A DNA stretch of 12,101 nt from an uncultured Labedella sp. (GCA_934636065.1 CAKTZW010000024.1:1-12101); one strand, 5' to 3'. Positions 1 through 5,844 are shown, counted from the first letter of the stretch. Notes: generated by a model not told the origin, from the letters alone. Translations and numbers: made by a program.

Positions 1-625
1 CGGCTTCAGCGGCTCCTCGATCTGGAAGGCCGTCGCGATGTTCCCGCCGGCCTCCGACGAGTTCATCGCGCGCGGCTACGCCGACTTCGCGGCACGCTGG
101 AACCCGATCCTCGACGTGTTCGAGGAGGTCGGCGTCCGGTTCGCTCTCGAGGTGCACCCGAGCGAGATCGCCTACGACTACTGGACGGCGAAGGACACCC
201 TCGAGGCGATCGGCCACCGGAAGAGCTTCGGCTTCAACTTCGATCCCTCCCACTTCGTCTGGCAGCAGCTCGACCCCATCGCGTTCGTGCTCGACTTCGC
301 CGATCACATCTTCCACGTGCACGTGAAGGAATCGATCACGAACCTCGACGGCCGCAACGGCGTGCTCGGCTCGCACCGGCCGTGGGCGGACCCGCGCCGC
401 GGCTGGACGTTCGTGTCGACGGGCCACGGCGCCGTGCCGTGGGAGCCGCTCTTCCGCGCGCTCAACTCCATCGGCTACGCGGGACCCACGAGCGTCGAAT
501 GGGAGGACGCCGGCATGGATCGGCTCGACGGCGCGCCCGGGGCGCTCGCCTTCGTGCGGAAGCTCGCGGCGATCCAGCCGCCCGCCGCGGCGTTCGACGC
601 GGCCTTCTCGACGAAGGACCGCTGA
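1..625 (+). CDS. Sugar phosphate isomerase/epimerase, xylose isomerase-like TIM barrel (5' truncated by window edge)
   Basis: The reading frame is open from the first bases of the window, so the true start lies upstream; 207 residues are visible, against roughly 300 or more for the family. The visible part carries the usual metal-site pattern of the AP endonuclease family 2 (xylose isomerase-like) barrel: LEVHPSE supplies a Glu, NFDPSHFVW supplies Asp and His, HVHVKE supplies His, and SVEWEDAG near the C-terminus supplies the last Glu. Such proteins isomerise or epimerise sugars, inosose or sugar phosphates in the cytoplasm using a divalent metal. The exact substrate cannot be told from this fragment. 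The opening residues GFSGSSIWKAVAMFPP resemble the loop seen in sugar-catabolism members, which often sit beside Gfo/Idh/MocA oxidoreductases; that neighbour would be outside the window. The call is firm at family level and open at substrate level. Confidence 0.9.
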   Translation, partial: GFSGSSIWKAVAMFPPASDEFIARGYADFAARWNPILDVFEEVGVRFALEVHPSEIAYDYWTAKDTLEAIGHRKSFGFNFDPSHFVWQQLDPIAFVLDFADHIFHVHVKESITNLDGRNGVLGSHRPWADPRRGWTFVSTGHGAVPWEPLFRALNSIGYAGPTSVEWEDAGMDRLDGAPGALAFVRKLAAIQPPAAAFDAAFSTKDR

Positions 626-725
626 CCCTCGGGTCCGCCGCCCCGCTCGGGCACCCCTACAGTGGACAGGACCGGCCGCGCTCAGCGGATCGCTGCTGCT
701 GACCGACCCGGGGAGACGCGCGGGT

Positions 726-953
726 ATGACTCAGGGACCGACTCGAGCCGCCGACCCCGCTGCCCGGCCAGCCGTCCTCGCCCTCCTGATCCTCGGTCTT
801 TTTGCGGGTTTCCTCTCCGGTCTCTTCGGAGTGGGAGGCGGTGCCATCGTCGTGCCCGCGCTCCTGCTCCTCGGCGTCGACCAGCGCATCGCGGCGGGAA
901 GCTCGGTCGCCGCGATCCTCCGGCACCTGCGGGTACGACGCCGCTCCGCGTGA
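726..953 (+). pseudogene. Truncated sulfite exporter TauE/SafE family permease (N-terminal remnant)
   Basis: The 75-codon frame begins with an ordinary TauE/SafE N-terminus: a hydrophobic helix followed by FLSGLFGVGGGAIVVP, then LLLLGVDQRIAAGSSVAAI, which matches the family's first half-repeat. After about residue 64 the similarity stops and the frame runs through RHLRVRRRSA to a TGA. Intact members have about 250 residues and 7-9 membrane helices; here only about one and a half helices survive. I checked the other two forward frames from 920 to 1090 and saw no continuation, so this looks like a deletion of the 3' part rather than a simple frameshift. A GGGGAG ribosome site (710-715) and a -10-like TACAGT (658-663) are still present, so the remnant may be transcribed. 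A functional micro-protein is possible but unlikely. Confidence 0.75.
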
Positions 954-1091
954 GCGGGTGGGAGCAGACGTCGGCCGTGTTGCCCGCGAGCTCGCAGGTC
1001 GCGCGCCGTCGCCTCCGGTACGGTTGACGGACGAGGCCCCGGTTGCGGCGGCACGTCGGAACACGCACCGGAACTCCCCGAGGAGAAGTAC

Positions 1092-1985
1092 ATGTCTGTC
1101 GGTCTGCTCGCCGTCGTCGATGACATCCTGACCGCCGCCCTCAAGGCGAGCGCGAAGACGGCCGGCGTCGTGATCGACGACGCCGCGGTGACCCCGCAGT
1201 ACGTCCAGGGCATTACGCCGGCGCGTGAGCTCCCGGTCGTCTGGAAGATCGCCCTCGGCAGCATCGTCAACAAGTTCGTCATCATCATCCCCATCGCGCT
1301 CCTGCTCACAGCCTTCGCGCCGTGGGTGCTCCCCTTCCTCCTCATCATCGGCGGAGGCTTCCTCTGCTTCGAAGGGGCCGAGAAGGTGCTCGAGTGGTTC
1401 GGGGTCCACCACGAGTCCGCCGACGACGGCCCGCGGGACGAGAACAAGCTCGTCTTCGGCGCGATCCGCACCGACCTCATCCTCAGCACCGAGATCATGC
1501 TCATCGCGCTCACGGGCCTTCCGCCCGAGTTCGACATCTGGATGACCCTCGGTGCCCTCCTCGTGATCGGACTCGGGATGACGGTGCTCGTCTACGGGGC
1601 CGTCGCCCTGCTCGTGAAGATCGACGACATCGGACTGCGCTTCATGAAGAGCGAGTCGCGCCGTGTGCGCCGGACGGGTGCCCGGGTCGTCGCGTCGATG
1701 CCCGCGGTGTTCCGGGTCATCAGCATCGTCGGAACCGTCGCCATGCTGTGGGTGGGAGGCCACCTCGTCATCGCGAACCTCGCGGAGACGTTCTGGCACG
1801 GCCCGTACGACCTCGTGCACGTCGTCACGCACGCCATCGAGGCGGCGGGTCCCGTCGTCGTGTGGATCGTGGACACCGCGATGTCGGCGGTGTTCGGTCT
1901 CGCCCTCGGGCTCGTGATCGTCGCTGTGGTGATGGGCATCTCCCGCCTCCTGCGGCGCGACTCCGCCGTCGGCGCGGCGCACTGA
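1092..1985 (+). CDS. DUF808 family (YedI-like) inner membrane protein
   Basis: This 297-residue polytopic membrane protein is close to the length of E. coli YedI (about 305). Recognisable family blocks are LLAVVDDI at the N-terminus, SAKTAGVVIDD (20-30), ARELPVVWKIALGSIVNK (44-61), GGFLCFEGAEKVLE (88-101), GAIRTDLILSTEIMLIAL (123-140), VKIDDIGL (175-182) and SIVGTVAMLWVGG (211-223). Membrane segments fall near 58-93, 126-142, 150-176, 203-228 and 252-285. The family's function is unknown; conserved charged blocks next to helices suggest a transporter or channel-like role, which is inference. The start is supported by GAGGAGAAG at 1080-1088. A -10-like TACGGT lies at 1019-1024, so the gene probably has its own promoter downstream of the TauE remnant. 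It converges on the NTF2-like gene with a 51-base gap in which I see no clear terminator. Confidence 0.92.
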   Translation: MSVGLLAVVDDILTAALKASAKTAGVVIDDAAVTPQYVQGITPARELPVVWKIALGSIVNKFVIIIPIALLLTAFAPWVLPFLLIIGGGFLCFEGAEKVLEWFGVHHESADDGPRDENKLVFGAIRTDLILSTEIMLIALTGLPPEFDIWMTLGALLVIGLGMTVLVYGAVALLVKIDDIGLRFMKSESRRVRRTGARVVASMPAVFRVISIVGTVAMLWVGGHLVIANLAETFWHGPYDLVHVVTHAIEAAGPVVVWIVDTAMSAVFGLALGLVIVAVVMGISRLLRRDSAVGAAH

Positions 1986-2036
1986 CGCTCCACTCGGGTT
2001 CCCGCGTCGAGGCGGCGGAAGAGCGAATGGGCCGTA

Positions 2037-2372
2037 TCAGCCGTCGACGCGCACGCGCGAGATGAGCCCGCCCGCGACGGTGAATGTCAGCGTCGCCTGG
2101 CGTACCAGGTCGTCGCCCGTCACGGCCGCGTGCACGGCGTGCTCGTCCCCGTGCGAGACGCAGCTCAGATCGTCGAGAGCGACGTGGCGGCCGATGAACT
2201 CCCGGTCGCTCCACTCGCGGATCTCAGCCGTTCCCCGGTAGGTCCGGCCCCGGTCCTCGACCGTGCCGTCCTCAGCGATGACGGTGAGCAACTCGTCCGT
2301 GTCGCGCGCCTCGGTCGCGTCGAGGGCGGCTCGCACGACGAAGGGCACGGGTTGGGGCACGAATGTCGACAC
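2037..2372 (-). CDS. NTF2/SnoaL-like domain small protein
   Basis: This 111-residue protein has the length and layout of a cone-shaped NTF2/SnoaL-like fold: an N-terminal helix VVRAALDATEARDTDELLTVI (12-32) followed by AEDGTVEDRGRTYRGTAEIREW (33-54), where the short strand, loop and helix typical of the family appear, then alternating strands to the end (TLTFTVAGGLISRVRV, 94-109). Many such proteins bind or isomerise small hydrophobic molecules and many have no known activity; no substrate can be assigned here. The start codon is GTG at 2372, chosen because AGGAGGAGGT (2386-2377) sits at ideal spacing just before it. Its upstream region carries the CAAGCCT-N24-GTTTCAT promoter shared with two DUF7882 genes and the Mn catalase, suggesting common regulation with them. 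Confidence 0.8.
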   Translation of the reverse strand: MSTFVPQPVPFVVRAALDATEARDTDELLTVIAEDGTVEDRGRTYRGTAEIREWSDREFIGRHVALDDLSCVSHGDEHAVHAAVTGDDLVRQATLTFTVAGGLISRVRVDG

Positions 2373-2419
2373 GGTGACCTCCTCCTGCGCGCATCCCGAA
2401 CGGGCGTCGCGAGACCTCC

Positions 2420-2457
2420 ATGAAACCCGACGTCGGGAGTCGGCGGTCAGAGGCTTG
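2420..2457 (-). promoter_or_regulatory. Candidate promoter of the NTF2-like gene with shared CAAGCCT element
   Basis: On the minus strand CAAGCCT (2457-2451) is followed by exactly 24 bases and then GTTTCAT (2426-2420), whose TTTCAT is a plausible -10. No -35 hexamer is visible. The element sits within the exact 10-mer GTCAAGCCTC that also precedes DUF7882 copy C. Transcription would begin near 2413, giving a leader of about 41 bases. Promoter activity is inferred. Confidence 0.5.
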
Positions 2458-2486
2458 ACAGACGGGGGACCCGGCGCGGGCGCGCG

Positions 2487-2861
2487 TCAGGCGAGCCGAA
2501 CGACCGAGCGCACCGGGGCGGTCGACTCCTCGGCTGCCCGAACGTGCGGGAAGGTCGAGTCGGAACCGGGCTCCTCCGAGAGCACCACCCCGGCGACGGA
2601 GTACGACTGCTGCATGAGCTCCTCGAGCCACTCGCGATTGAGCTTCGCGGTGACCGCGGCGTCGTAGTCGAACTCGAGCGCCGACGAGGGCGAGAGCCAG
2701 ACCGTGCGCCGACGCTGCTGGCCGCCCCGGTCGACGAGGAAGGTCAGGAGCAGACTCTCCTGGCGGCGGAACCGCTGGGCGATGATGTACTGCAGGTGGG
2801 CCAGCTGGCGGTCGTCGACCTCGACGGTCGTGGCGGCGGGGCCGTAGGTGAACATGGCCAT
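2487..2861 (-). CDS. DUF7882 family small protein, copy A
   Basis: This 124-residue protein belongs to the small family that appears four times in this window. Family positions visible are the 7-residue lead-in ending in YG (MAMFTYG), VDDRQLAHLQ (15-24), FRRQES (31-36), TVWL (53-56), LNREWLEELMQQS (74-86) and GVVLSEEP near 91-98, after which a 26-residue tail is unique to this copy. I recall homologues carrying the misleading label ATP-dependent DNA ligase; nothing ligase-like (no KxDG motif) is present. The function is unknown. The start at 2861 is chosen over the ATG at 2855 because AAGGA stands 7 bases before it and because it aligns residue for residue with the starts of copies B, C and D. 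It is the most divergent copy, and I found no good match to the shared promoter upstream. Confidence 0.85.
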   Translation of the reverse strand: MAMFTYGPAATTVEVDDRQLAHLQYIIAQRFRRQESLLLTFLVDRGGQQRRRTVWLSPSSALEFDYDAAVTAKLNREWLEELMQQSYSVAGVVLSEEPGSDSTFPHVRAAEESTAPVRSVVRLA

Positions 2862-2877
2862 GGGGAGATCCTTCCGT

Positions 2878-2904
2878 GAGTCCGACCCCCTGGGGGGCGG
2901 ACTC
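2878..2904 (-). other. Strong hairpin in the leader of DUF7882 copy A
   Basis: GAGTCCG (2878-2884) pairs perfectly with CGGACTC (2898-2904); after one A-G mismatch four further C-G pairs close a CTG loop (2890-2892). It lies directly upstream of the AAGGA ribosome site of copy A, ending 16 bases before the start codon. There is no T-run, so a simple intrinsic terminator is less likely than a leader structure, but either reading is possible. Confidence 0.5.
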
Positions 2905-3119
2905 GAGGTCGTGGAGCGTGCGTGCGCCGTCGTGCGGCGAATGGTGAGACTCGGCACACACGGCACCGTTCGAGGTGCGAGCCGAGCAGGAGTGGACGGT
3001 GCGAGAGTCAGCACCGGGTGAGCGGAAGGCGAGCCGGGTTTCGGGGTCGTACGGATTCGCACGGATGTCAGGAAACTCGAGAGGCCGCGACCTCTCCGCT
3101 GACTCCAGTCTGGCACGTC

Positions 3120-3133
3120 GCGCTCGAAAGCGC
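3120..3133 (-). terminator. Possible weak terminator after DUF7882 copy B
   Basis: On the minus strand GCGCT and AGCGC form a 5-bp stem closed by a stable TTCG tetraloop, 35 bases after the copy B stop codon. No T-run follows. It could end the copy B transcript or be a chance hairpin. Confidence 0.25.
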
Positions 3134-3168
3134 AGGGCGGCCGCCGGATGCGGAGGGGACGGTCAGGC

Positions 3169-3507
3169 TCAGATGTGGCCGCGCAGACTCGACGTCTGGC
3201 CGTTGGACGGACCCGGCTCGTCCGTGAAGACGAGCCCCGTCCCGCTGTTGGCGGAGGCGTTCATCGCTTCGATCCAGGCGCGGTTGATGGCGGGAGCACG
3301 GCTGCCCGTGAACTTGAAGTAGAGCGGGATCCCGCGGTCGAGCCAGATCGCGGAACGGCCGTCGCCGACGGCGGGGTCGTCCTTCCAGGAGAAGAAGAAG
3401 CTCTCGCCCCGGCGCAGCTTGTTGCCGATGACGATCTGCAGATGCGCGAGCGATCGGTCGTCGATGTCGATATCGATGTCGGAATCGCCGTAGACGAGCT
3501 TTCCCAT
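3169..3507 (-). CDS. DUF7882 family small protein, copy B
   Basis: This 112-residue protein is the copy closest to the form I remember as typical of Microbacteriaceae. It reads MGKLVYG, an acidic strand DIDIDIDDRSLAHLQ (10-24), KLRRGESFFFSWKDD (30-44), a loop with VGDGRSAIWLD (47-57), LYFKFTGSR (62-70) and APAINRAWIEAMNASANS (71-88), ending in a short polar tail. The invariant-looking residues across the four copies are DR, L-H, RR-E, W and N--W. The protein is small, soluble, without signal peptide or cysteine, and its role is unknown. The start is fixed by GAGGAG 7 bases upstream and by alignment to the other copies. A -10-like TAAAGT lies at 3568-3563, giving a leader of about 49 bases; a poor, 23-base-spaced relative of the shared upstream element overlaps the stop codon of the DUF2795 gene. 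Confidence 0.87.
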   Translation of the reverse strand: MGKLVYGDSDIDIDIDDRSLAHLQIVIGNKLRRGESFFFSWKDDPAVGDGRSAIWLDRGIPLYFKFTGSRAPAINRAWIEAMNASANSGTGLVFTDEPGPSNGQTSSLRGHI

Positions 3508-3596
3508 GATGAGGCTCCTCGCAGCCGGGGGGGCTCCCTGCCAAGGAAGGTGGAGTGTGCCCACTTTAGCGCCGGGAGGCGCGCCGTGCGAGGGGA

Positions 3597-3818
3597 TCAG
3601 CGACCGGCCAGCGCCGCCACGACCGATTCGGCGTCGGGGAAAATCGTCTCCGGCAGGGAGCGCAGCGTCCCGATGAGGCGGGGCGTCGCGTGAGTCACGA
3701 TCGCCTGCAGCAGCAGATCGTCGCGGGCCGCCGGAAAAGACACCGATCGCACGAAGAGGGTGGCGTCGTCGAGGTCGCGCACGAGATCGGTGCCGCCCCA
3801 GCGTGCCGGGGCGCTCAC
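3597..3818 (-). CDS. DUF2795 domain small protein
   Basis: This 73-residue protein shows the DUF2795 pattern: a hydrophobic lead-in LFVRSV, then FPAARDDLLLQAIVTHATPRLIGTLRSLP (28-56), where FPA-RDDLL, a pair of short helices and the LRSLP turn are diagnostic, and PDAESVVAAL (61-70) as the last helix. Members are small three-helix proteins common in actinobacteria with no assigned function. The GTG start at 3818 is chosen because it overlaps the stop of the upstream gene as GTGA (3818-3815), the signature of translational coupling; the frame is open further upstream, but that extension would overlap the neighbour heavily and is Arg/Pro-rich. A GGGGG stretch just before the GTG could serve as ribosome site. 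Confidence 0.75.
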   Translation of the reverse strand: MSAPARWGGTDLVRDLDDATLFVRSVSFPAARDDLLLQAIVTHATPRLIGTLRSLPETIFPDAESVVAALAGR

Positions 3819-4096
3819 GACGCCCCCGGGAACGACCGTCGCTGGAACAGGCGGTTCGCGATCGCCTCGAGCGCAGCGTCGAGGGTCTCGAAGACGTCGC
3901 ATTGCCCCGGCCGCGGCCACATCCACAGCACCTCGAAGGCTGCCGGACCGGTCTCCTCCACGTACGCGACGAGACGCCTCGCGTCGTCGTCGGGGAGTTC
4001 GCCGTTGCAGACGCGCCAGGACGTCTCGGTCAGTGCGATCGTCTCGACCGTGCCTTCGACCGGTTGCCGTCGCGTCTCCATCGTCGTGATCGTCAT
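3815..4096 (-). CDS. Hypothetical small protein, coupled to DUF2795 gene
   Basis: I do not recognise a named family for this 93-residue protein. The visible core is VETIALTETSWRVC (17-30), an acidic loop NGELPDDDARRLVAYVEETG (31-50), the aromatic strand FEVLWMWPRPGQ (54-65) and a helix FETLDAALEAIANRLFQRR (69-87). This looks like a compact alpha/beta protein; the two cysteines (30 and 66) are not in a metal-binding spacing. The start is uncertain between 4102 and 4096. I chose 4096 because GAGGGG lies 8 bases before it but only 2 bases before 4102. It is the first gene of a two-gene unit with the DUF2795 protein, sandwiched between DUF7882 copies B and C. Upstream, GTCAAGACTC (minus strand, 4156-4147) resembles the shared promoter element, but no good -10 sits at the usual distance. 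Confidence 0.7.
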   Translation of the reverse strand: MTITTMETRRQPVEGTVETIALTETSWRVCNGELPDDDARRLVAYVEETGPAAFEVLWMWPRPGQCDVFETLDAALEAIANRLFQRRSFPGAS

Positions 4097-4245
4097 GGTC
4101 ATCACCCCTCGGAGACCAGCTTCTCCTACGAACGGCGGCGGTCTCGGAGTCTTGACAGCACCACGGGCGGCTGATAGGTCGTACCTCATTCGATACGTCG
4201 GCGGCTCGGGGCTCATCGAGGACTAGCGACCGGGGTGCGTCGCGT

Positions 4246-4283
4246 CAAGCCTCAATTCCGTCGTCGGCGGCTCTCCCTATCGT
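4246..4283 (+). promoter_or_regulatory. Candidate promoter of DUF7882 copy C with shared CAAGCCT element
   Basis: CAAGCCT (4246-4252) is followed by 24 bases and CTATCGT (4277-4283), whose TATCGT fits a -10 hexamer. The flanking 10-mer GTCAAGCCTC is identical to that of the NTF2-like gene. The -35 region has no match to TTGACA. Transcription should begin near 4290, directly at the start of the short leader ORF. Confidence 0.55.
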
Positions 4284-4290
4284 CGGAGAA

Positions 4291-4362
4291 GTGATGACCT
4301 TCCCCGTGCACGCACGCGCGACGACCCGCTTTCCCGCTCTCGACACGAAGATGAGCGCCTGA
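4291..4362 (+). CDS. Possible leader peptide upstream of DUF7882 copy C
   Basis: A 23-codon frame starts GTG ATG (4291 and 4294) and ends with TGA one base before the ATG of copy C. The peptide after the ATG reads MTFPVHARATTRFPALDTKM plus SA. If transcription begins near 4290, as the -10 position predicts, the GTG would be at or next to the 5' end, allowing leaderless translation; if the transcript starts earlier, GGAG (4285-4288) could act as ribosome site for the ATG. Copy C itself lacks a strong ribosome site, so translation of this leader could feed reinitiation at copy C. The frame is short enough to occur by chance. Confidence 0.35.
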   Translation: MMTFPVHARATTRFPALDTKMSA

Positions 4363-4363
4363 C

Positions 4364-4723
4364 ATGGCACGCCTCATCGTCGGAACGGACGACTTCACGC
4401 TGGACGACCGCCTGCTCGAGCACGTCAAGTTCATCGTGACGCAGAAGCTCCGACGCAGCGAATCCTTCCTGCTCACCTGGAGCTACCCGGCAGACCAGGG
4501 CTCCGGCCGGCGGTCGGTCTGGATTCACGAGGGATCGACACTGCACTTCCGGTTCAGCAGGCAGAAGGCGGTCTCCCTCAACGGCGAGTGGCTGAAGCTC
4601 CTGCTCGAGGCGTCGCATTCCGTCCGCGGGCTCAACCTCGACGACGTCCCCGAGCCGCTGTCGCCCGCGGCCGAGGCGGAGGGCCCCCGGGCGGTGGTGG
4701 AGGGCGTCGGCCGCCGCTCCTGA
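4364..4723 (+). CDS. DUF7882 family small protein, copy C
   Basis: This 119-residue protein reads MARLIVG, FTLDDRLLEHVKF (11-23), TQKLRRSESFLLTW (26-39), a Gly/Arg loop, RRSVWIHEG (49-57), LHFRFS (60-65) and SLNGEWLKLLLEASHSVRGLNL (71-92), then an acidic, Ala/Pro-rich tail of about 25 residues. It is most similar to copy D, sharing the TQKLRR-E-FLLT block. No catalytic motif, signal peptide or membrane segment is visible; the function is unknown. The start aligns with the other copies, but its own ribosome site is poor (only GAAG/GATGAG stretches upstream), and a short leader frame ends one base before it, which suggests coupled translation. It is carried by one of the clearest shared-element promoters in the window and lies just upstream of the Mn catalase in the same direction. 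Confidence 0.86.
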   Translation: MARLIVGTDDFTLDDRLLEHVKFIVTQKLRRSESFLLTWSYPADQGSGRRSVWIHEGSTLHFRFSRQKAVSLNGEWLKLLLEASHSVRGLNLDDVPEPLSPAAEAEGPRAVVEGVGRRS

Positions 4724-4772
4724 CCCTCCCGGGTCGGGCCGCCGCCGCGTGACCGCATTGTAGGGAGCGGTC
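4722..4772 (+). terminator. Possible terminator hairpins after DUF7882 copy C
   Basis: Two short inverted repeats follow the copy C stop: GACCC/GGGTC (4722-4726 and 4731-4735, overlapping the stop codon) and GACCGC/GCGGTC (4751-4756 and 4767-4772, 10-base loop). Neither has a T-run. They lie before the separate promoter of the Mn catalase, so a terminator would make sense, but the structures are weak. Confidence 0.3.
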
Positions 4773-4782
4773 GGCGGGGCGC

Positions 4783-4820
4783 AAAGCCTTGGACGGCTCC
4801 GGGGGGTCGCGACCTACCGT
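4783..4820 (+). promoter_or_regulatory. Candidate promoter of the Mn catalase with shared element
   Basis: AAAGCCT (4783-4789), 24 bases, then CTACCGT (4814-4820) with TACCGT as -10. The element differs from the others at its first base, but the six bases AAGCCT and the spacing to the -10 are identical to copy C. Transcription should start near 4827, leaving a leader of about 53 bases before the ATG at 4880. Confidence 0.55.
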
Positions 4821-4879
4821 GAGGCGTGGACCGGGATTCCTCCGATCCGCTCATCACGAGAGGGAAAGCAGGCAGCTCC

Positions 4880-5761
4880 ATGTTCTTCCACCGGCAGGAA
4901 ATGCAACACAAGGCGACCCCGGACGCTCCGGACGCGGTCTACGCGCGCAAACTCCAAGAGGTGCTCGGCGGTCAGTACGGGGAGATCTCCGTCGCCATGC
5001 AGTACAGCTTCCAGGCGTGGAACATGCACATCCCCGGGAAGTACCGGGACCTCGTGTACGGGATCGCCGCGGAGGAGTTCGGGCACGTCGAGATGCTCGC
5101 GATCATGATCGCCCAGCTGCTCGAGAAGGCACCCGTCGGGATCACGAAGGACGCCGTGCAGTCCGACCCGACCGTGGCCGCCGTGATCGGAGGGACCGAC
5201 ATCCAGCAGGGCATCGTCGCCGGCGCCGGTGCTCGTCCCGTCGACAGCATGGGTAACCCGTGGCAGGGCAGCTACATCACGGCGAGCGGGAACCTGCTCG
5301 CGGACTTCACGGCGAACGCGAACGCGGAGATGCAGGGACGCCTCCAGGTCGCGCGCTTGTACCACCAGACCGACGACTCCGGCGTGCGGGACCTGCTCAA
5401 GTTCCTGCTCGCCCGCGACACGATGCACCAGAACCAGTGGACGCGAGCGGCGATGGAGCTGCAGGAGGAGGGCCTCGAACTGCTGCCCGTGCCGAGCAAC
5501 TTCCCGCTCAAGAAGGAGGACCGCGACGTGTCCTACGAGTACATCAACTTCTCGGACGGCGAGCTCGCCAAGGAGGGCTCGTGGGCCTCAGGTCCCACGC
5601 CGGACGGGCACGGCGAGTTCACGTACCTCGACGGACCGCAGTCGACGGTTCCCATGCCGCCGCCCACGCACCCGGACTCGCGCTTCTACGGGACGACCGA
5701 GCTGCCGAACCGGGTGGAGAAGGTCGCCGGCGCCGTGCAGGACGCCCTCCACAAGGAGTAG
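4880..5761 (+). CDS. Manganese-containing (non-haem) catalase
   Basis: This 293-residue cytoplasmic enzyme disproportionates hydrogen peroxide to water and oxygen at a dimanganese centre. All five metal ligands are in place: Glu35 in GGQYGEIS, Glu66 and His69 in AEEFGHVEML, Glu150 in ANAEMQGR, and His183 in ARDTMHQNQW; the spacing matches the characterised Lactobacillus plantarum enzyme within two residues. The length is normal and there is no frameshift. ATG 4880 is chosen because MFFHRQE is the canonical N-terminus of the family. The frame is open back to a GTG at 4826 that coincides with the predicted transcription start, so an 18-residue N-terminal extension from a leaderless transcript is an alternative. 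The gene has its own shared-element promoter and ends at a strong bidirectional terminator. Regulation together with the neighbouring DUF7882 genes is inferred from the promoters. Confidence 0.95.
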   Translation: MFFHRQEMQHKATPDAPDAVYARKLQEVLGGQYGEISVAMQYSFQAWNMHIPGKYRDLVYGIAAEEFGHVEMLAIMIAQLLEKAPVGITKDAVQSDPTVAAVIGGTDIQQGIVAGAGARPVDSMGNPWQGSYITASGNLLADFTANANAEMQGRLQVARLYHQTDDSGVRDLLKFLLARDTMHQNQWTRAAMELQEEGLELLPVPSNFPLKKEDRDVSYEYINFSDGELAKEGSWASGPTPDGHGEFTYLDGPQSTVPMPPPTHPDSRFYGTTELPNRVEKVAGAVQDALHKE

Positions 5762-5787
5762 CGATCGCGTTCCTCAACGGTCACGCG

Positions 5788-5825
5788 TGATGCGACCCCG
5801 GGCCGAACGGTCCGGGGTCGCATCA
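5788..5825. terminator. Strong bidirectional hairpin terminator
   Basis: TGATGCGACCCCGG (5788-5801) and CCGGGGTCGCATCA (5812-5825) form a perfect 14-bp stem; the loop bases can extend it by three more pairs to a GAAC tetraloop. It lies between the convergent Mn catalase (+) and the acidic-tailed small protein (-), so it can serve both. It lacks a T-run, as is common for high-GC actinobacterial terminators. Confidence 0.8.
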
Positions 5826-5844
5826 TGATCGGGCGGAGGACCCC

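Larger units (their letters stand above)
2862..3168 (-). other. 307-base intergenic leader region between DUF7882 copies B and A
   Basis: No credible gene is present. A frame continuous with copy A runs back to 3116 but has no ribosome site and its Arg/Pro/Ser-rich peptide has no family resemblance. The stretch contains several inverted repeats: 2878-2904 (strong, listed separately), a nested one at 2950-2955/2981-2986 enclosing 2963-2967/2973-2977, one at 3079-3084/3091-3096, and a short TTCG-loop hairpin at 3120-3133. At this GC content short stems are expected by chance, so only the first and last are listed. The promoter of copy A should lie here, but I could not pick it out with confidence. 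Confidence 0.5.

Noticed and set aside
987..1024. A fifth copy of the shared promoter upstream of DUF808 (CGAGCTC-N24-GTACGGT)
   Set aside because: Only four of seven bases of the element match; the -10-like TACGGT may be real but the upstream match is at chance level.
657..1982. A 441-codon open frame on the minus strand opposite the TauE remnant and DUF808 gene
   Set aside because: The peptide is a His/Asp/Glu/Arg-rich antisense shadow; the plus-strand DUF808 protein has clear family blocks and a ribosome site.
2455..2460. TTGACA on the plus strand (also at 4152-4157) as a consensus -35 box
   Set aside because: In both places no acceptable -10 lies 16-18 bases downstream. The hexamer is the reverse complement of the TGTCAA part of the minus-strand element upstream of the NTF2-like gene and of the coupled pair.
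2862..3116. N-terminal extension of DUF7882 copy A to 3116
   Set aside because: The extension lacks a ribosome site and family similarity, whereas the start at 2861 has AAGGA upstream and aligns with the other three copies.
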